Part shown: piece by piece, positions 39,468 through 47,820 of the stretch | How the letters are laid out: the number at the start of each line of letters is the position of its first letter | How positions within the stretch are numbered: position 1 is the stretch's first letter | Origin: Comamonadaceae bacterium | GTDB lineage: Bacteria; Pseudomonadota; Gammaproteobacteria; Burkholderiales; Burkholderiaceae_C | Direction of reading: 5' to 3' | NCBI GenBank assembly: GCA_947476285.1 | Contig: CANJPU010000007.1 | Coordinates: 62,001-126,000 of the forward strand | Length of the DNA: 64,000 nucleotides | Notes under the pieces: model-generated | What the model was told of the DNA's origin: nothing | Seen by the model: the letters and a program-made list of their open reading frames with translations, nothing else | Databases searched by the model: none | Translations under genes and position numbers: made by a program

Positions 39468-41066
39468 TCAGGCTGTTTGCGGCCAGCCGGCCAACACTTC
39501 GCTCTTGACCACTTTGCCTGTCGCGTTGGTGGGCAGCGGTTCGTGCGTGAGCCACCAGCGCGAGGGGATTTCGAACTTCGCCAACTGCCCCGCGACATGG
39601 CTGCGCAACTCGTCGATGCTGACTTGCGCGCCCGGGCGCAGCACCACGGCCGCACCCACTTCCTCGCCCAGGTCGGCATGGGGCAGCGGCACTACGGCGA
39701 CCTCGGCGACGCTGGGGTGCGTGCGCAGGCAGCGCTCCACATGCACGCTGGCGATGTTCTCGCCGCCGCGGATGATCATGTCCTTGGCGCGGCCCACGAT
39801 GTAGAGGCGGCCGTCTTCGTCAAAGCGGCCCAGATCGCCCGAGCTGATCCACCCCTGCTCGTCGGCGATGGGTGTGGGGTCGCCCAGATAGCCGCTGCTG
39901 GCGCTGGGCGTGCGGGCCATGATCTCGCCCACGCCTTCGGTGTTGGGGTTGGTGAGGCGGATTTCCGCCGCCGGCAGGGGCCGACCTACACAGCCGGGCC
40001 GGCCGTCGATGTCGCTGCCCGCTCCGGTGGCGACCACGCCAGTTTCGGTCAGACCGTACATGCTGCCCACGCGTTTGCTCGAATTGGGAAAGCTCTGCTG
40101 CACCTGTGCGCGCAGCTCGTGCGGAATGGGTGCGCCGCCCATCTGCACGCTGGAGACACTGCGGGTGTCGTAATCGGCGAACTTCTCGTGCGCAATGACC
40201 CGCGCCACCATGGTCGGCACACTGCCCCAGGCGCGCACCTTTTCAGCCTGCATCAGTTGCAGCACCTCCAGCGGATCGAACTTGCCTTCGAGGAAGACGA
40301 TGGTGCCACCCGAGAGCATGGTCATCAGCGAGATCTGCATGCCGCCCTGGTGGAACAGCGGCATGGTCACCAGACTGACCGTGCCTGGATGAGAAGGGTC
40401 GAGGTCGCTGGGAAGTCTGCCGGTCATGCGCATCAAGTTGTGGATGTTGGCGATCACCGCGCGGTGCGACATCACCACGCCCTTGGCCTTGCCGGTGGTA
40501 CCCGAACTGAAGATCACCACCGCTGGCCTCTGCTCGTCCACCTCGACAATCTCCAGCGGCACGTCGTCCGAGTGACCCTCTTGCTGGTCGACCTGCGCGC
40601 GGATGCTCGCGAAGCCCAGGTGCGCAACGCCGCTGCGGTCCGCGGGGTCTTGAGGCGCGTCGGTGATGAGTAGTTGCGGGCGGACCAGTTCAATCGCGTC
40701 AGCGGTTTCCTGGGGGCTCCACCAGGCGTTGCCCATCGCCACGATGGCGCCCAGGCAATGCAGGGCCCAGAAGGTAACCAGCCATTCGATGTGGTTGAAG
40801 CCCTGCACCAGCACAAGGTCACCGTGCCGAACGCCCAGGCGTTGCAGTTCACGCGCCACGCGCGCTACCGCAGCCGCGTGCTGTCGCGCGCTGAGCCGGC
40901 GTTGCCCCTGAACCAAAAAAGGCCGCTGCCCCCAGCGCTGGGCGTCTTGCAGTAGCTCGGCCATCGCATGCGCCCTGTCCGAATACATGCGGCAAGGGTG
41001 GCCGTTGACCGTGCCGACTTCGATCTCGGTGCCCCAGCGCACGAGAGATGCGGTGGCGACACTCAT
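39468..41066 (-). CDS. AMP-forming acyl-CoA synthetase
   Basis: An ANL-superfamily ligase that activates a carboxylate with ATP to acyl-AMP and then acyl-CoA. Core motifs are VVIFSSGTTGKAKGVVMSHR (P-loop), YGLTETGVV (A5), SGDLGRFDEDGRLYIVGRAKDMIIRGGE (hinge Asp and Arg, written here as one block of conserved motifs A7-A8 in parts) and the C-terminal Lys in NATGKVVKSE. I place the start at ATG 41066 (533 residues); ATGs at 41087 and 41099 are possible, while the frame reaching 41312 crosses the promoter and operators and cannot be translated from that promoter. It is the first gene of the leftward operon; expression is probably repressed by the adjacent GntR protein. Confidence 0.9.
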   Translation of the reverse strand: MSVATASLVRWGTEIEVGTVNGHPCRMYSDRAHAMAELLQDAQRWGQRPFLVQGQRRLSARQHAAAVARVARELQRLGVRHGDLVLVQGFNHIEWLVTFWALHCLGAIVAMGNAWWSPQETADAIELVRPQLLITDAPQDPADRSGVAHLGFASIRAQVDQQEGHSDDVPLEIVEVDEQRPAVVIFSSGTTGKAKGVVMSHRAVIANIHNLMRMTGRLPSDLDPSHPGTVSLVTMPLFHQGGMQISLMTMLSGGTIVFLEGKFDPLEVLQLMQAEKVRAWGSVPTMVARVIAHEKFADYDTRSVSSVQMGGAPIPHELRAQVQQSFPNSSKRVGSMYGLTETGVVATGAGSDIDGRPGCVGRPLPAAEIRLTNPNTEGVGEIMARTPSASSGYLGDPTPIADEQGWISSGDLGRFDEDGRLYIVGRAKDMIIRGGENIASVHVERCLRTHPSVAEVAVVPLPHADLGEEVGAAVVLRPGAQVSIDELRSHVAGQLAKFEIPSRWWLTHEPLPTNATGKVVKSEVLAGWPQTA

Positions 41067-41163
41067 TGCGCGTTGTTCCTGGCGCATGCCGACTGCCATG
41101 GGCAGCGGTTGGTCTTGCGGTTCATGCTTGCTCCTCGCGCGGGCCGCGCCCGTCGACAGAATT

Positions 41164-41174
41164 TGGTCCAACCA
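41164..41174. promoter_or_regulatory. GntR-type operator copy 1 (TGGTCCAACCA)
   Basis: A perfect TGGT-n3-ACCA palindrome about 100 bases upstream of the acyl-CoA synthetase start, in its predicted 5' leader. It is identical in sequence to the copy at 41301. Confidence 0.7.
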
Positions 41175-41219
41175 TCGTTGAGATGACTTTTCTCTCGATG
41201 CGGATATCGAGTTTGACAT

Positions 41220-41248
41220 ATGGTAGAACCACAACTTAAGAAAGTCAA
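41220..41248 (-). promoter_or_regulatory. Promoter of the leftward operon with operator copy 2
   Basis: Reading leftward, TTGACT (-35, 41243-41248) and TACCAT (-10, 41220-41225) are separated by 17 bases. The perfect operator TGGTAGAACCA (41221-41231) covers the -10 box, so a bound GntR/FCD protein would block RNA polymerase. The layout matches the rightward promoter at 42157. Confidence 0.65.
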
Positions 41249-41300
41249 GAGCAGTAGGACAACGCTGAATGGGTTGAGGCCTCAACCGGCTGCGAAGTTG

Positions 41301-41311
41301 TGGTCCAACCA
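41301..41311. promoter_or_regulatory. GntR-type operator copy 3 (TGGTCCAACCA)
   Basis: A third perfect TGGT-n3-ACCA site, between the end of the regulator gene and the leftward promoter, about 80 bases upstream of its predicted transcription start. It could support looping or cooperative binding with the copy at 41221. Confidence 0.65.
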
Positions 41312-41338
41312 AACTCGGTCGAAGGCCGAGCGCGTGAG

Positions 41339-42139
41339 CTACTCCTGTTCGGCGCGCTCGAAGTAGATGCGCTGGGCGCGTTCAAGGTAGTCGCTCATTT
41401 CCTTGGCTGCGGCCTCGCCGTCACGCGCACGCAGATGCTCCAGCATGCGCAGGCGAGAGGCCAGCGCGAACTTGTTGGGCATGGCGCCCAACACCTGCAG
41501 GAATTCGCGCACCATCTCCACCAGGGCGTTGGTCATCAAAATCAGGATGGGATTGCGCGAGGCCTGGGCCAGCAGTTTGTGAAATTCGATGTTGTTGTGG
41601 GCGCGCGTCACATGGTCGCCGCGCTCTGCGGCTTCGCGGGTCTTGCGCACGTTGTCTTCCAGTGCCTGCATGTCGGCCGGCTCCCATCGTTCGCAGGCGA
41701 GCTTGGCTACTTCGCGCCCCAGAATGAGCCGCGCCTCCGTCAGGTGGGCAGGCCCGACCGAGCCCAGCCGGTACAAATCCGAAAATGCCTTTGTGACCGT
41801 GTCGCCGCTGCCGCTGTGGATGAAGGCTCCGCGATTGACGCCTTTGCGCAGCAGCACCACTCCCGCGTTCTCCAGGGCCCTCAAGGCTTCGCGCACGGTG
41901 TTGCGGCTGACGCCGATCTGCAAAGCCAACTCCCGCTCGGATGGCAGGCGGTCGCCCTCGCGCAGGATCCCATCTCCGATCTGACGGCGAATCTGATCCA
42001 CTACTTCCTCGAAGGAGCGCCTGGTTGCCAACTTGTTGAAGCTGGTCTTGGGCGCCGTCGCAGGGGTGACCTTCGCTGCCACCTTCGGGATGGATCTCGG
42101 GGCCGATCTCGGGGTGGCTGGCTTGCTTGCGGTGCTCAT
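41339..42139 (-). CDS. GntR/FadR-family (FCD) transcriptional repressor
   Basis: A 266-residue regulator. After a 35-residue Ala/Pro/Lys-rich leader comes the winged helix-turn-helix (GDRLPSERELALQIGVSRNTVREALRAL cut into its usual blocks, about 60-90) and then the all-helical FCD ligand domain (about 130-255) with candidate metal-binding Asp/Glu and His residues (EFHKLLAQAS, HLRARDG). FCD repressors typically sense a carboxylic acid and bind TNGTNNNACNA palindromes; five such sites surround this gene. It is transcribed leftward from the region holding operator copy 4, so it is likely autoregulated. It should control both catabolic arms. The inducer is unknown but presumably the pathway acid or its CoA ester. 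Confidence 0.93.
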   Translation of the reverse strand: MSTASKPATPRSAPRSIPKVAAKVTPATAPKTSFNKLATRRSFEEVVDQIRRQIGDGILREGDRLPSERELALQIGVSRNTVREALRALENAGVVLLRKGVNRGAFIHSGSGDTVTKAFSDLYRLGSVGPAHLTEARLILGREVAKLACERWEPADMQALEDNVRKTREAAERGDHVTRAHNNIEFHKLLAQASRNPILILMTNALVEMVREFLQVLGAMPNKFALASRLRMLEHLRARDGEAAAKEMSDYLERAQRIYFERAEQE

Positions 42140-42156
42140 GGCTCAATCATAGCCGC

Positions 42157-42186
42157 TTGACATTTCGTGGATTTTGGTTCTACCAT
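42157..42186 (+). promoter_or_regulatory. Promoter of the rightward operon with operator copy 4
   Basis: A perfect TTGACA (-35, 42157-42162) and TACCAT (-10, 42181-42186) with an 18-base spacer, upstream of the right-arm Bug gene. The perfect operator TGGTTCTACCA (42175-42185) overlaps the -10 box. The same site may also repress the leftward regulator gene. Confidence 0.7.
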
Positions 42187-42231
42187 AATATCCTGCGTCA
42201 ATCAAATAGAAAATGTGGGAATAGGAATATT

Positions 42232-42242
42232 TGGCCCAACCA
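42232..42242. promoter_or_regulatory. GntR-type operator copy 5, one mismatch
   Basis: TGGCCCAACCA differs from the TGGT-n3-ACCA consensus at one base and extends to TTGG...CCAA. It lies downstream of the rightward promoter, in the leader of the Bug gene, mirroring copy 1 in the leftward leader. Confidence 0.55.
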
Positions 42243-42311
42243 AATGACGAAAACCCATTCGACGCCTTGCCCCCGCTGCACCGTCCACTGAACACCGCAA
42301 GGAGACAAACC

Positions 42312-43301
42312 ATGAATTCCATTTGCCGACTGCTCACGGCTGTGGCCGCCACGGCCGCCTTGTGCCTGCCCGTATCCATCGCACAGGCGCAGGGCGCCTA
42401 TCCCAGTCGCTCGGTCAAGATCGTCGTTCCCTTTGGTCCGGGCACCGGGCTGGACGTGGTGGCCCGTGGCTATGCCGAGCGCCTGACGGAGCAGATGAAG
42501 ACGCCCGTGGTGGTGGAAAACCGCGAAGGCGCCGGCGGCACGATAGGCGCCGTTGCAGTGGCCAAGGCCGCGCCGGACGGCTACACCATCGTTTTTACCG
42601 CCAACGGCCCGTTCGCTGTCACGCCCTACATGCAGGGTGGCGCACCCTACGACCCGCTGACCGATTTCGTGCCCATCACCAAGGTGGCGGTCATTCCCAT
42701 GGTGCTGGTCAGCGGCCAGAAGGCACCGTTCACCAACTTCGAGGAAATGGCTGCCTACGCCCGGGCCAATCCCGGCAAGCTCGACTATGCGTCGTCCGGC
42801 ATAGGCACGCCCAGCCAGCTCAATGTGGAGCGGATCAAACAGGCGCTCAATCTGGACATCGCATCGGTGCCCTACAAGAGCACAGCGCAAGCCATGACCG
42901 ACGTGATCAGCGGCCAGCTTCCGCTGTACATGCCTTCCTTCCCGGCGGCGCTCGGGCAGCTCAAGAGCGGCCAGGTTCGCGCCCTGGCCATTGGCCTGTC
43001 AAAGCGCTCCACCGTGATGCCCGACATTCCCACAGTGGCCGAAGTGCTCAGGCAACCGGGCTTCGAGGCCAATGTCTGGTACGGCTTTCTCGCGCCGCGC
43101 GGCACGCCGCAGGAGGTGGTTGGCAAATTGCACGCCGAAATCGCGACAGCCGCAGCGTCGCCGCAAATCAGGGCCATGATCGACAAGCTGGGCGCTGAAG
43201 CGGTGATGCAGGCCTCGGCTGAATTTGCCAGCCAGTTGCGCCAGGACGCCGACAGCGCGCGCAAGCTGCTGTCTTCCCTGGGCGTCAAACCCGGTCAGTG
43301 A
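42312..43301 (+). CDS. Bug/TctC-type periplasmic solute receptor (right arm)
   Basis: A 329-residue receptor with a clear signal peptide (LLTAVAATAALCLPVSIAQA, cleaved about residue 26) and the Bug blocks YPSRSVKIVVPFGPGTGLDV, VVVENREGAGGTIGAVAV, LDYASSGIGTPSQLNVE and YGFLAPRGTPQEVVG. The ATG at 42312 has an excellent ribosome-binding site (AAGGAGA, 42299-42305, spacing 6). It is closely similar in layout to the left-arm receptor (33946), so the two may be duplicates serving the same or related acids. It is the first gene of the rightward operon under the operator at 42175. The next gene overlaps its stop codon. Confidence 0.95.
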   Translation: MNSICRLLTAVAATAALCLPVSIAQAQGAYPSRSVKIVVPFGPGTGLDVVARGYAERLTEQMKTPVVVENREGAGGTIGAVAVAKAAPDGYTIVFTANGPFAVTPYMQGGAPYDPLTDFVPITKVAVIPMVLVSGQKAPFTNFEEMAAYARANPGKLDYASSGIGTPSQLNVERIKQALNLDIASVPYKSTAQAMTDVISGQLPLYMPSFPAALGQLKSGQVRALAIGLSKRSTVMPDIPTVAEVLRQPGFEANVWYGFLAPRGTPQEVVGKLHAEIATAAASPQIRAMIDKLGAEAVMQASAEFASQLRQDADSARKLLSSLGVKPGQ

Positions 43302-44188
43302 CGACGGGCGCCACCTGTCTCATCAAGGAACTCAACTTGGAACTCAAAGTTACCACCCTGGACACCGACGCCGACGGCGTGGCCACCGTGCGCTTCAACC
43401 GGCCGGGCCGCGGCAACTCATGGACCGGGCGCATGAATGCCGAATACCGCCACATCATGGCGCAGTTGGACGATGACTCGGCCGTGCGCGTGATCGTGCT
43501 GACCGGTGCGGGCAAGCAGTTCTGCGTGGGTGCCGACTTCAAGGCCCTGGACCACTACGTCGATGGCGATGCAGACTATCTGGAGAGCGTACGCAATGCC
43601 GATTTCGCCAGGCCGGGCTTCGGTGTGCGCAAGGAATTCGATCACGACCTGGTGTGGCACTGGGGCATGAAAAAGCCCGTAGTCTGCGCGATCAACGGAG
43701 CTTGCGCCGGCATCGCGGTGGCCATCGCAGGCTATTGCGATTTGCGTTACGCGGTGGCGGGCGCCAAGTTCACCACGGCCGCGGCCCGGCTGGGCCTGCC
43801 GGCCGAGTACGGCATGGCCTGGTTGCTGCCGCGTTTGATGGGTGTCACCCACGCGGCTGACGTGCTGATCACTGGCCGCATCTTCACCGCCCAAGAGGCA
43901 AAGGAGATGGGATTCTTGAACGATGTGTTCGCCGCCGAAGAATTCGAGGCACGCATCGCGGCCATCGCGCGATCCATTGCGACCACGGTCTCGCCGGCCG
44001 CAGCCTTGACGACCAAGCGCCAGTTGTACGCGGAACTGATGGAGCTGGACGTGGGCGAGTGCCTGGAAGACTCCAAGCGATTGATCGGCGAACACATGAA
44101 GAGCGAGGACTACAAAGAAGGTGTCGCGGCGCTACAGGAGCGCAGGCCAGCGCGATTCAAGGGAATCGGCAGATTGAAGATTAACTGA
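43298..44188 (+). CDS. Enoyl-CoA hydratase/isomerase family (right arm)
   Basis: A crotonase-fold protein of about 283-296 residues: VRFNRPGRGNSWTGRMNAEY, LTGAGKQFCVGADFKALD and NGACAGIAVAIAGYCDLRYA carry the two oxyanion-hole loops, and the Glu in LPAEYGMAWLLPRL occupies the region of a catalytic acid. Two starts are possible: GTG 43298, overlapping the receptor stop (GTGA), or TTG 43337, which has AAGGA seven bases upstream. I report the longer. It is different in sequence from the left-arm hydratase. It likely acts on the same pathway's CoA esters. Confidence 0.92.
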   Translation: MTTGATCLIKELNLELKVTTLDTDADGVATVRFNRPGRGNSWTGRMNAEYRHIMAQLDDDSAVRVIVLTGAGKQFCVGADFKALDHYVDGDADYLESVRNADFARPGFGVRKEFDHDLVWHWGMKKPVVCAINGACAGIAVAIAGYCDLRYAVAGAKFTTAAARLGLPAEYGMAWLLPRLMGVTHAADVLITGRIFTAQEAKEMGFLNDVFAAEEFEARIAAIARSIATTVSPAAALTTKRQLYAELMELDVGECLEDSKRLIGEHMKSEDYKEGVAALQERRPARFKGIGRLKIN

Positions 44189-44218
44189 GCCAAGCCCCAA
44201 CTACGCCTGACACTGCCG

Positions 44219-45466
44219 ATGACAAGTCCCTCCAGTCCGCCCGTTCTTCCGCCGCCGGTACGCCGCCCCGCCAATGCGCCCCTGGCACTTGAGGGCATAC
44301 GCGTACTTGACTTCACCCGCTACCTGTCCGGGCCGGTGGGCACCATGTTCCTGGCCGATATGGGCGCCGATGTCATCAAGGTCGAGCATCCCGATGGCGG
44401 CGACGAGGCGCGCAAGCTGCCGGCCTTCACTGCCGGCGGAGTCGGCAGCGTCTTCTTGTATGGCAACCGGAACAAGCGCAGCATCACGCTGGATCTGAAC
44501 CGGCCGCAGGCGCAGCAAGTGGTGCTCGATCTGGTGGCCAAGGTGGACGTGGTGGTCGAGAATTTTCTTCCAGGTGTGATGGATCGCGTCGGCCTGTCAT
44601 ATGAGCGGCTGGCGCAGATCAATCCGCGCCTGATCTATTGCTCGGTATCGGCCTTTGGTCGGGAAGGCAAGTTCGCGCGACGCCCCGGCTACGATCAGAT
44701 CGCCCAGGCTGAGAGCGGATTCATCTCGCTGTCGGGCGAAGCCGACGGGCAACCCCAGAAGTCGGCCTCGCCGGTGATGGACATCTCCACCGGCATGATG
44801 ACATCCAGTGCCATTCTGGGCGCGCTGATGGCGCGCGAGCGGGGTCGGGCCGCAGGGCAGTTTGTCGAGGTCTGCCTCTATGACACCGCTGTGTTCATGA
44901 CGGGGCAATATGGCATGAACTATCTGGTCACCGGACAGGCGCCGCAGCGCCACGGCAATGGCTCGCGCACGGCCGAGCCCACGGGCTTGTTCGAGGCCAG
45001 CGACGGCCCGCTCTACTTGTCATGCCCGACTGACCGCAGCTTCCAGAGCCTGGCGCGGCGCGTGCTCGAGATGCCCGAGTTGATCGAAGACGAACGCTTT
45101 GCCACAACCACTGCGCGCTGCCAGCACCGCACGGCCCTGCATGCCCTGTTGATCACGGCATTTGCCCGGCGTGGCAAGGAGGAATGGCTGGACCTTGCCT
45201 TGCAGGCTAGCGTGCCGCTGGGCGTGGTGCGAACAGTGCCCGAGACGATGAGCTCCGACGTGATGCAGGTGCGCCGCCTGGTCTCGCAGATCGATGCGGG
45301 CGAGCGGGGCATGGTGCCCAACATCGCGGCACCGATGCGCTTTGGCGCCACGCCGCTGCGCGACCCACAGGCCGCGCCCGCGCTGGGGCAGGATACGCAC
45401 GATGTGCTGCGCGAGTTGTTGGGCTGGGACGATGCGCGCATTGACCAGTTACTGGCTGGCGGGTGA
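44219..45466 (+). CDS. CaiB/BaiF family III CoA transferase (right arm)
   Basis: A 415-residue CoA transferase with IRVLDFTRYLSGPVGTMFLA, GADVIKVEHPDGGDEAR, NRNKRSITLDLNRPQ and VENFLPGVMDRVGLSYERL. The conserved Asp-containing middle block (GYDQIAQAESGFISLSG, then SPVMDISTGMM) is also present. Together with the left-arm transferase it gives the locus two family III enzymes, which may use different acceptors or act at entry and at a later step. It begins 30 bases after the hydratase gene. A 170-base gap follows before the molybdenum enzyme. Confidence 0.92.
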   Translation: MTSPSSPPVLPPPVRRPANAPLALEGIRVLDFTRYLSGPVGTMFLADMGADVIKVEHPDGGDEARKLPAFTAGGVGSVFLYGNRNKRSITLDLNRPQAQQVVLDLVAKVDVVVENFLPGVMDRVGLSYERLAQINPRLIYCSVSAFGREGKFARRPGYDQIAQAESGFISLSGEADGQPQKSASPVMDISTGMMTSSAILGALMARERGRAAGQFVEVCLYDTAVFMTGQYGMNYLVTGQAPQRHGNGSRTAEPTGLFEASDGPLYLSCPTDRSFQSLARRVLEMPELIEDERFATTTARCQHRTALHALLITAFARRGKEEWLDLALQASVPLGVVRTVPETMSSDVMQVRRLVSQIDAGERGMVPNIAAPMRFGATPLRDPQAAPALGQDTHDVLRELLGWDDARIDQLLAGG

Positions 45467-45636
45467 TGACGCGCCTGGCGGGACCAAAGCCCGATGCCGA
45501 ACACTGGGTCAGGCGCCGATTGATCTGCGCGGGCGATCGCATCATCGCCGTGGATGCCCTCGTGGCACTGAAGCCGCAGTGACTGACAATGGCCACAGTA
45601 TTGTGCAGGTCTGAATTCAACAGAGAGGGGTCGTCC

Positions 45637-47814
45637 GTGGAGCAAACCGTTCCCAGCATCTGCCGCAACTGCCTTGCCTACTGCCCCATCCTGGTGACTG
45701 TCAAAGATGGCCGGGCAATGAAGGTAGCCGGCGATCCGCAGGCGCCCGCCTTCGATGCCTATACCTGTCCAAAGGGCCGGGCCTTGCCAGCCCAACACAA
45801 TGATCCGCAGCGCGTGCTGCGCTGCCTGCGGCGCACGCCGCAAGGTGGCTTTGCGGAAATCGCATCTGGCGATGCGGTCGCTGAGGTGGCACGGCGGGTG
45901 CAGGCGATTCTGGCCGCGCATGGTCCGCGCGCCATTGCCATGTACACCGGTACCGGCCCGGTCTCGCACCCTGCGGGGGCGAACATCGCCCGGGCCTGGA
46001 TGCGCGCCATCGGCTCGCGCATGATCTTCTCGGCCGCCACCATCGACAAGCCGGCCGAGTACACCAGCGTGGCGCTGCACGGCAACTGGGTCGCGGGGCT
46101 GCAGACCTTCGAGACGTCCGACACCTGGATCATCGTCGGTGCCAATCCGGTGATCTCCAAGTCCAATGGCGCGCCACTGAACAACCCGGGCATGCGGCTC
46201 AAGCAGGCCTGCGAGCGCGGCATGAAGATGATCGTGATCGATCCGCGCCGCACCGAGACCGCCAGGCGTGCCCATGTGCATCTGCAGGCCCGTCCCGGTG
46301 AAGACCCCGCAATCCTGGCTGGCCTGATCCACATCATCATCGAAGAGAAGCTGGTGGATGAGGGCTTTGTGCGGGTCAATGCCCAAGGCCTGGACGCGCT
46401 CAAGCAGGCGGTGGCAGATTACACCCCGGCCTATGTGGCCGAACGTGCGGGCGTGCCGGTGGCGCATTTGCTGGAAGCGGCCCGAAGCTTTGGCCGCGGG
46501 AAGCGCGGCGGTGTCGTGTGCTCGACCGGACCGAGCTTTTCCACGCACAGCAATCTCTCCTACTACCTGGCGCTGTGCCTGAACACGCTGTGCGGGCGCT
46601 GGGCACGCGAGGGTGAGCGCGCGCCATATCCCAATGTGCTGCTTCCGGCATTCACACCCAAGGCCCAGCCCTACGCACCTTATGCGGTCAAAAGCGACAC
46701 GCCGATGCGCGTGCTGGATCTGCATGAGAACGCCAGCGGCATGCCCACAGCGGCGTTGGCCGATGAAATTCTGCTCGGCGGAGCCGGTCAAGTGAAGGCC
46801 TTGTTCTGCCTGGGCGGCAATCCGGTGTTGGCCTGGCCTGATCAGCAAAAGGCCGAGCAGGCCATGCGCGAATTGGAGTTGCTGGTGGTGCTGGACTACC
46901 GCCTCACGGCCACCGCGCAGTTCGCGCACTATGTCATCCCGCCGCCCCTGTCGCTGGAGGTGGCGGGCTCATCGCAGAAGGTGGAGTCGCTCAAGTACAG
47001 CGGCGTCTCGCGCGGCTACGCGTTTGCGTGGGCGCAGCACACGCCTGCCGTGGTGCCGACGCCGGCAGGTGCTGATCTGATGGACGATGCCGGTTTCTTC
47101 TTCCATCTGGCACAGCAGATGAAGCTGCAGCTCGAATGGATCAATCTGCGCGGGCAGGGGCCCAATCTTGAAAGCCCCACCGAGCGGGTCGCGCTGGACA
47201 TGACCCGCATGCCCAGCACCGAAGAGTTGATCGAACTGTCTTGCAACAATTCGCGCGTGCCTCTGGATGAGGTCAAGAAGCATCCACATGGCCATGTCTG
47301 GGACATCGATGTTCTCGTGACGCCGCGTGATGCGGATTGCACGGCGCGCCTGGAACTGGGCGCTCCAATAATGATGCAAGAGCTGCGGCAGATTCGCGCG
47401 CAGGACGCCTGGAGTCCACGAGCGGACCTGGCTCACCCTTTCCTCATGGTCTGCCGTCGCGCCAATCATCTGATGAATTCGGTCGGCCAGTCGCTCCCCC
47501 TTTTGAACGACACCCAGGAGACGCCTGCCTCCATGCACCCAGCCGACCTGAGCACGCTGGGCATCGCACCCGGCGCACTTGCCACAGTGCGCTCTGCCCA
47601 CGCTGCCATTCAGGTGCGGATGGCGGCGGACGAATCGCTGCGTCCGGGCGTGATCTCACTGGTGCATGGATTCGGTGGCTCGATTGCACAAGGCGGCGAG
47701 CGCGCGGCTTCGGTCAATCGACTCCTGAACATGCAAGAGCGCGACCCGATCAGCGGCATTCCGAGAATGAGCGCGGTGCCGGTGGCGGTGGAGCGCGCTC
47801 CCAGTCCGGGGTGA
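45637..47814 (+). CDS. Molybdopterin-dependent oxidoreductase, DMSO-reductase family
   Basis: A 725-residue cytoplasmic enzyme. The N-terminal Cys motif CRNCLAYCP plus TCPKG (Cys 9, 12, 16 and 44 from the GTG) binds a [4Fe-4S] cluster. The molybdo-bis-PGD core follows (YTGTGPVSHPAG, KMIVIDPRRTETARRA, FCLGGNPVLAWPDQ), and the C-terminal dinucleotide-binding domain contains RRANHLMNSVGQSLP. I choose GTG 45637 because AGAGGGG lies six bases upstream; ATG 45589 is the alternative. There is no Tat signal and no small electron-transfer subunit nearby, so the electron acceptor is unknown. The position suggests hydroxylation, oxidation or reduction of the acid degraded by the neighbouring CoA enzymes. 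Confidence 0.9.
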   Translation: MEQTVPSICRNCLAYCPILVTVKDGRAMKVAGDPQAPAFDAYTCPKGRALPAQHNDPQRVLRCLRRTPQGGFAEIASGDAVAEVARRVQAILAAHGPRAIAMYTGTGPVSHPAGANIARAWMRAIGSRMIFSAATIDKPAEYTSVALHGNWVAGLQTFETSDTWIIVGANPVISKSNGAPLNNPGMRLKQACERGMKMIVIDPRRTETARRAHVHLQARPGEDPAILAGLIHIIIEEKLVDEGFVRVNAQGLDALKQAVADYTPAYVAERAGVPVAHLLEAARSFGRGKRGGVVCSTGPSFSTHSNLSYYLALCLNTLCGRWAREGERAPYPNVLLPAFTPKAQPYAPYAVKSDTPMRVLDLHENASGMPTAALADEILLGGAGQVKALFCLGGNPVLAWPDQQKAEQAMRELELLVVLDYRLTATAQFAHYVIPPPLSLEVAGSSQKVESLKYSGVSRGYAFAWAQHTPAVVPTPAGADLMDDAGFFFHLAQQMKLQLEWINLRGQGPNLESPTERVALDMTRMPSTEELIELSCNNSRVPLDEVKKHPHGHVWDIDVLVTPRDADCTARLELGAPIMMQELRQIRAQDAWSPRADLAHPFLMVCRRANHLMNSVGQSLPLLNDTQETPASMHPADLSTLGIAPGALATVRSAHAAIQVRMAADESLRPGVISLVHGFGGSIAQGGERAASVNRLLNMQERDPISGIPRMSAVPVAVERAPSPG

Positions 47815-47820
47815 GCGCCA

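Noticed and set aside
45013-46929. 638-codon open frame antisense to the CoA transferase and Mo enzyme
   Set aside because: Long only because of GC bias in the opposite strand; both real genes carry clear family motifs.
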